Source: Sphingobacteriales bacterium (lineage in GTDB: Bacteria > Bacteroidota > Bacteroidia > Chitinophagales > Chitinophagaceae). Taken from it: 64,000 nt of DNA. The notes beneath the pieces were generated by a model. It was not told the origin of the DNA, did no database searches, and was given only the letters and a program-made list of their open reading frames with translations. The stretch's first letter is position 1, and the number at the start of each line of letters is the position of its first letter. Below, in pieces: positions 63,303 through 64,000 of the stretch. The stretch is taken from contig RXJG01000004.1 of NCBI GenBank assembly GCA_003963365.1, forward strand, positions 611,172 through 675,171, given 5' to 3'. A program made the position numbers and the translations under genes.

Positions 63303-63971
63303 ATGATTGAACTAAAGCACATTTCTAAATGGGTAACGATAGGAGGAAAGCCCAATTTTATTTTAAAAGACGTAAACGCAACTGTGAATGAAGGAGAATT
63401 TCTTTCCATTATGGGACCATCCGGTTCCGGCAAATCTACATTGCTGAATGTAATTGGTATGCTGGATGAATTTAATGAAGGTGAATACCGTTTCTTTCAT
63501 GAAGAAGTGCATAAGATGAAAGAAAAACAACGTTCTAATTTATACAAACAATACATTGGTTTTGTGTTCCAGGCCTATCATCTGATTGATGAGTTAACGG
63601 TGTATGAAAATATTGAAACACCACTCATTTACCAGGATGTAAAATCAAGTGAACGCAAAGCAATGGTGGCTGATATATTAGACCGGTTTAACATTGTAGG
63701 TAAGAAAGATTTATTTCCTACACAATTAAGCGGCGGACAACAGCAATTAGTTGGTATTGCAAGAGCATTAATTGCCAGGCCGAAATTAATTCTTGCTGAT
63801 GAACCAACTGGTAACCTTAACAGCAAACAAGGCGAGGAGATAATGAATTTATTTAAACAACTGAATGATGAAGGTGTAACCATTATACAGGTAACACACT
63901 CAGAGAAAAATGCAGCATATGGTAAACGCATCATCCATTTGCTGGATGGAAGAATTGAAAGAGAAGAGTGA
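63303..63971 (+). CDS. MacB/LolD-type ABC ATPase, second copy
   Basis: 222 residues. Walker A GPSGSGKST (38-46), Q-loop FVFQAYHLIDELTV, signature LSGGQQQLVGIARAL, Walker B LILADEPTGNLNS, His in VTHSEKNA. Compared with the first ATPase, the signature Arg is Leu (QQQLV) and the D-loop Asp is Asn (NLNS), both unusual changes that could lower or alter ATP hydrolysis. With its own sigma54-like promoter it probably drives further permeases outside the window as well. Confidence 0.92.
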   Translation: MIELKHISKWVTIGGKPNFILKDVNATVNEGEFLSIMGPSGSGKSTLLNVIGMLDEFNEGEYRFFHEEVHKMKEKQRSNLYKQYIGFVFQAYHLIDELTVYENIETPLIYQDVKSSERKAMVADILDRFNIVGKKDLFPTQLSGGQQQLVGIARALIARPKLILADEPTGNLNSKQGEEIMNLFKQLNDEGVTIIQVTHSEKNAAYGKRIIHLLDGRIEREE

Positions 63972-63974
63972 ACT

Positions 63975-64000
63975 GGCAATAGGCAATAGGCAATAGGCAA
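63975..64000. repeat. Perfect heptamer tandem repeat at the right edge
   Basis: GGCAATA three times plus GGCAA, running off the right edge 3 bp after the ATPase stop. The purest member of the heptamer arrays in the window. Confidence 0.8.

Noticed and set aside
49925..63971. Assembly duplication as the source of the five permeases
   Set aside because: The copies differ throughout their periplasmic domains and gaps; only motifs and the C-terminal end are shared.
63975..64000. CRISPR array start
   Set aside because: The units are 7 bp with no spacers; it is a tandem repeat like the other heptamer arrays.

Overview
The window looks like a chromosomal segment of a Bacteroidota bacterium, most likely Chitinophagaceae (inference from gene content and style). 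Supporting signs: low GC, start codons mostly without Shine-Dalgarno sequences, several promoters with the Bacteroidota -7 element TAnnTTTG, a PafA-type phosphatase, LytTR and TPR-kinase signalling, and long FtsX-type permease arrays. No phage, transposase or CRISPR array was seen.

Layout. 1-4716 (minus): four co-directional genes for exported proteins (Asn-rich protein, IPT/TIG lipoprotein, NlpC/P60-like protein, astacin protease running off the left edge). 4932-7654: LytTR response regulator plus TPR histidine kinase. 7723-13401: small unknowns, a membrane-anchored papain-like protease, a hotdog protein, a beta-CASP metallo-hydrolase and MgtC. 13566-28761: a catabolic locus combining a full trans-4-hydroxyproline pathway (epimerase, D-amino-acid dehydrogenase, deaminase, semialdehyde dehydrogenase, AraC regulator) with a GH127 beta-L-arabinofuranosidase, a GH36/27-like alpha-galactosidase, a mutarotase and a DUF4965 protein. 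I read it as a pathway for hydroxyproline-rich plant glycoproteins (extensins). 28836-34788: PafA-like phosphatase, CotH-like protein, ABC exporter, PLD enzyme and a decayed TMEM175 channel gene. 34789-39978: outer-membrane barrel, tRNA-Glu, and a TPR protein with an inactive caspase-like copy followed by an intact one. 40113-42411: gapA and pgk. 42699-45146: LemA/TPM cluster. 45149-63971: NtrC-type two-component pair divergent from an adaptor, a small peptide, two ATPases and five tandem about 800-residue permeases.

The main regulatory discovery is in the last block. Two intergenic regions inside the permease array carry the same module: two 16-bp sites of form TGTNCG-N4-CGNACA, 21 bp apart, followed at exactly 51 bp by a sigma54-like element TGGCAY-N5-TTGA. 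A weaker version precedes the adaptor gene. This makes the divergent NtrC-type regulator the likely activator of the whole array through several promoters.

A second theme is a family of degenerate 7-bp (sometimes 8-bp) tandem arrays. They fill gaps just before start codons, sometimes carry a TAnnTTTG promoter-like element, supply one gene's stop codon, and one lies in frame inside the hydroxyproline epimerase gene. All functions are assigned by reading motifs; no database search was run.
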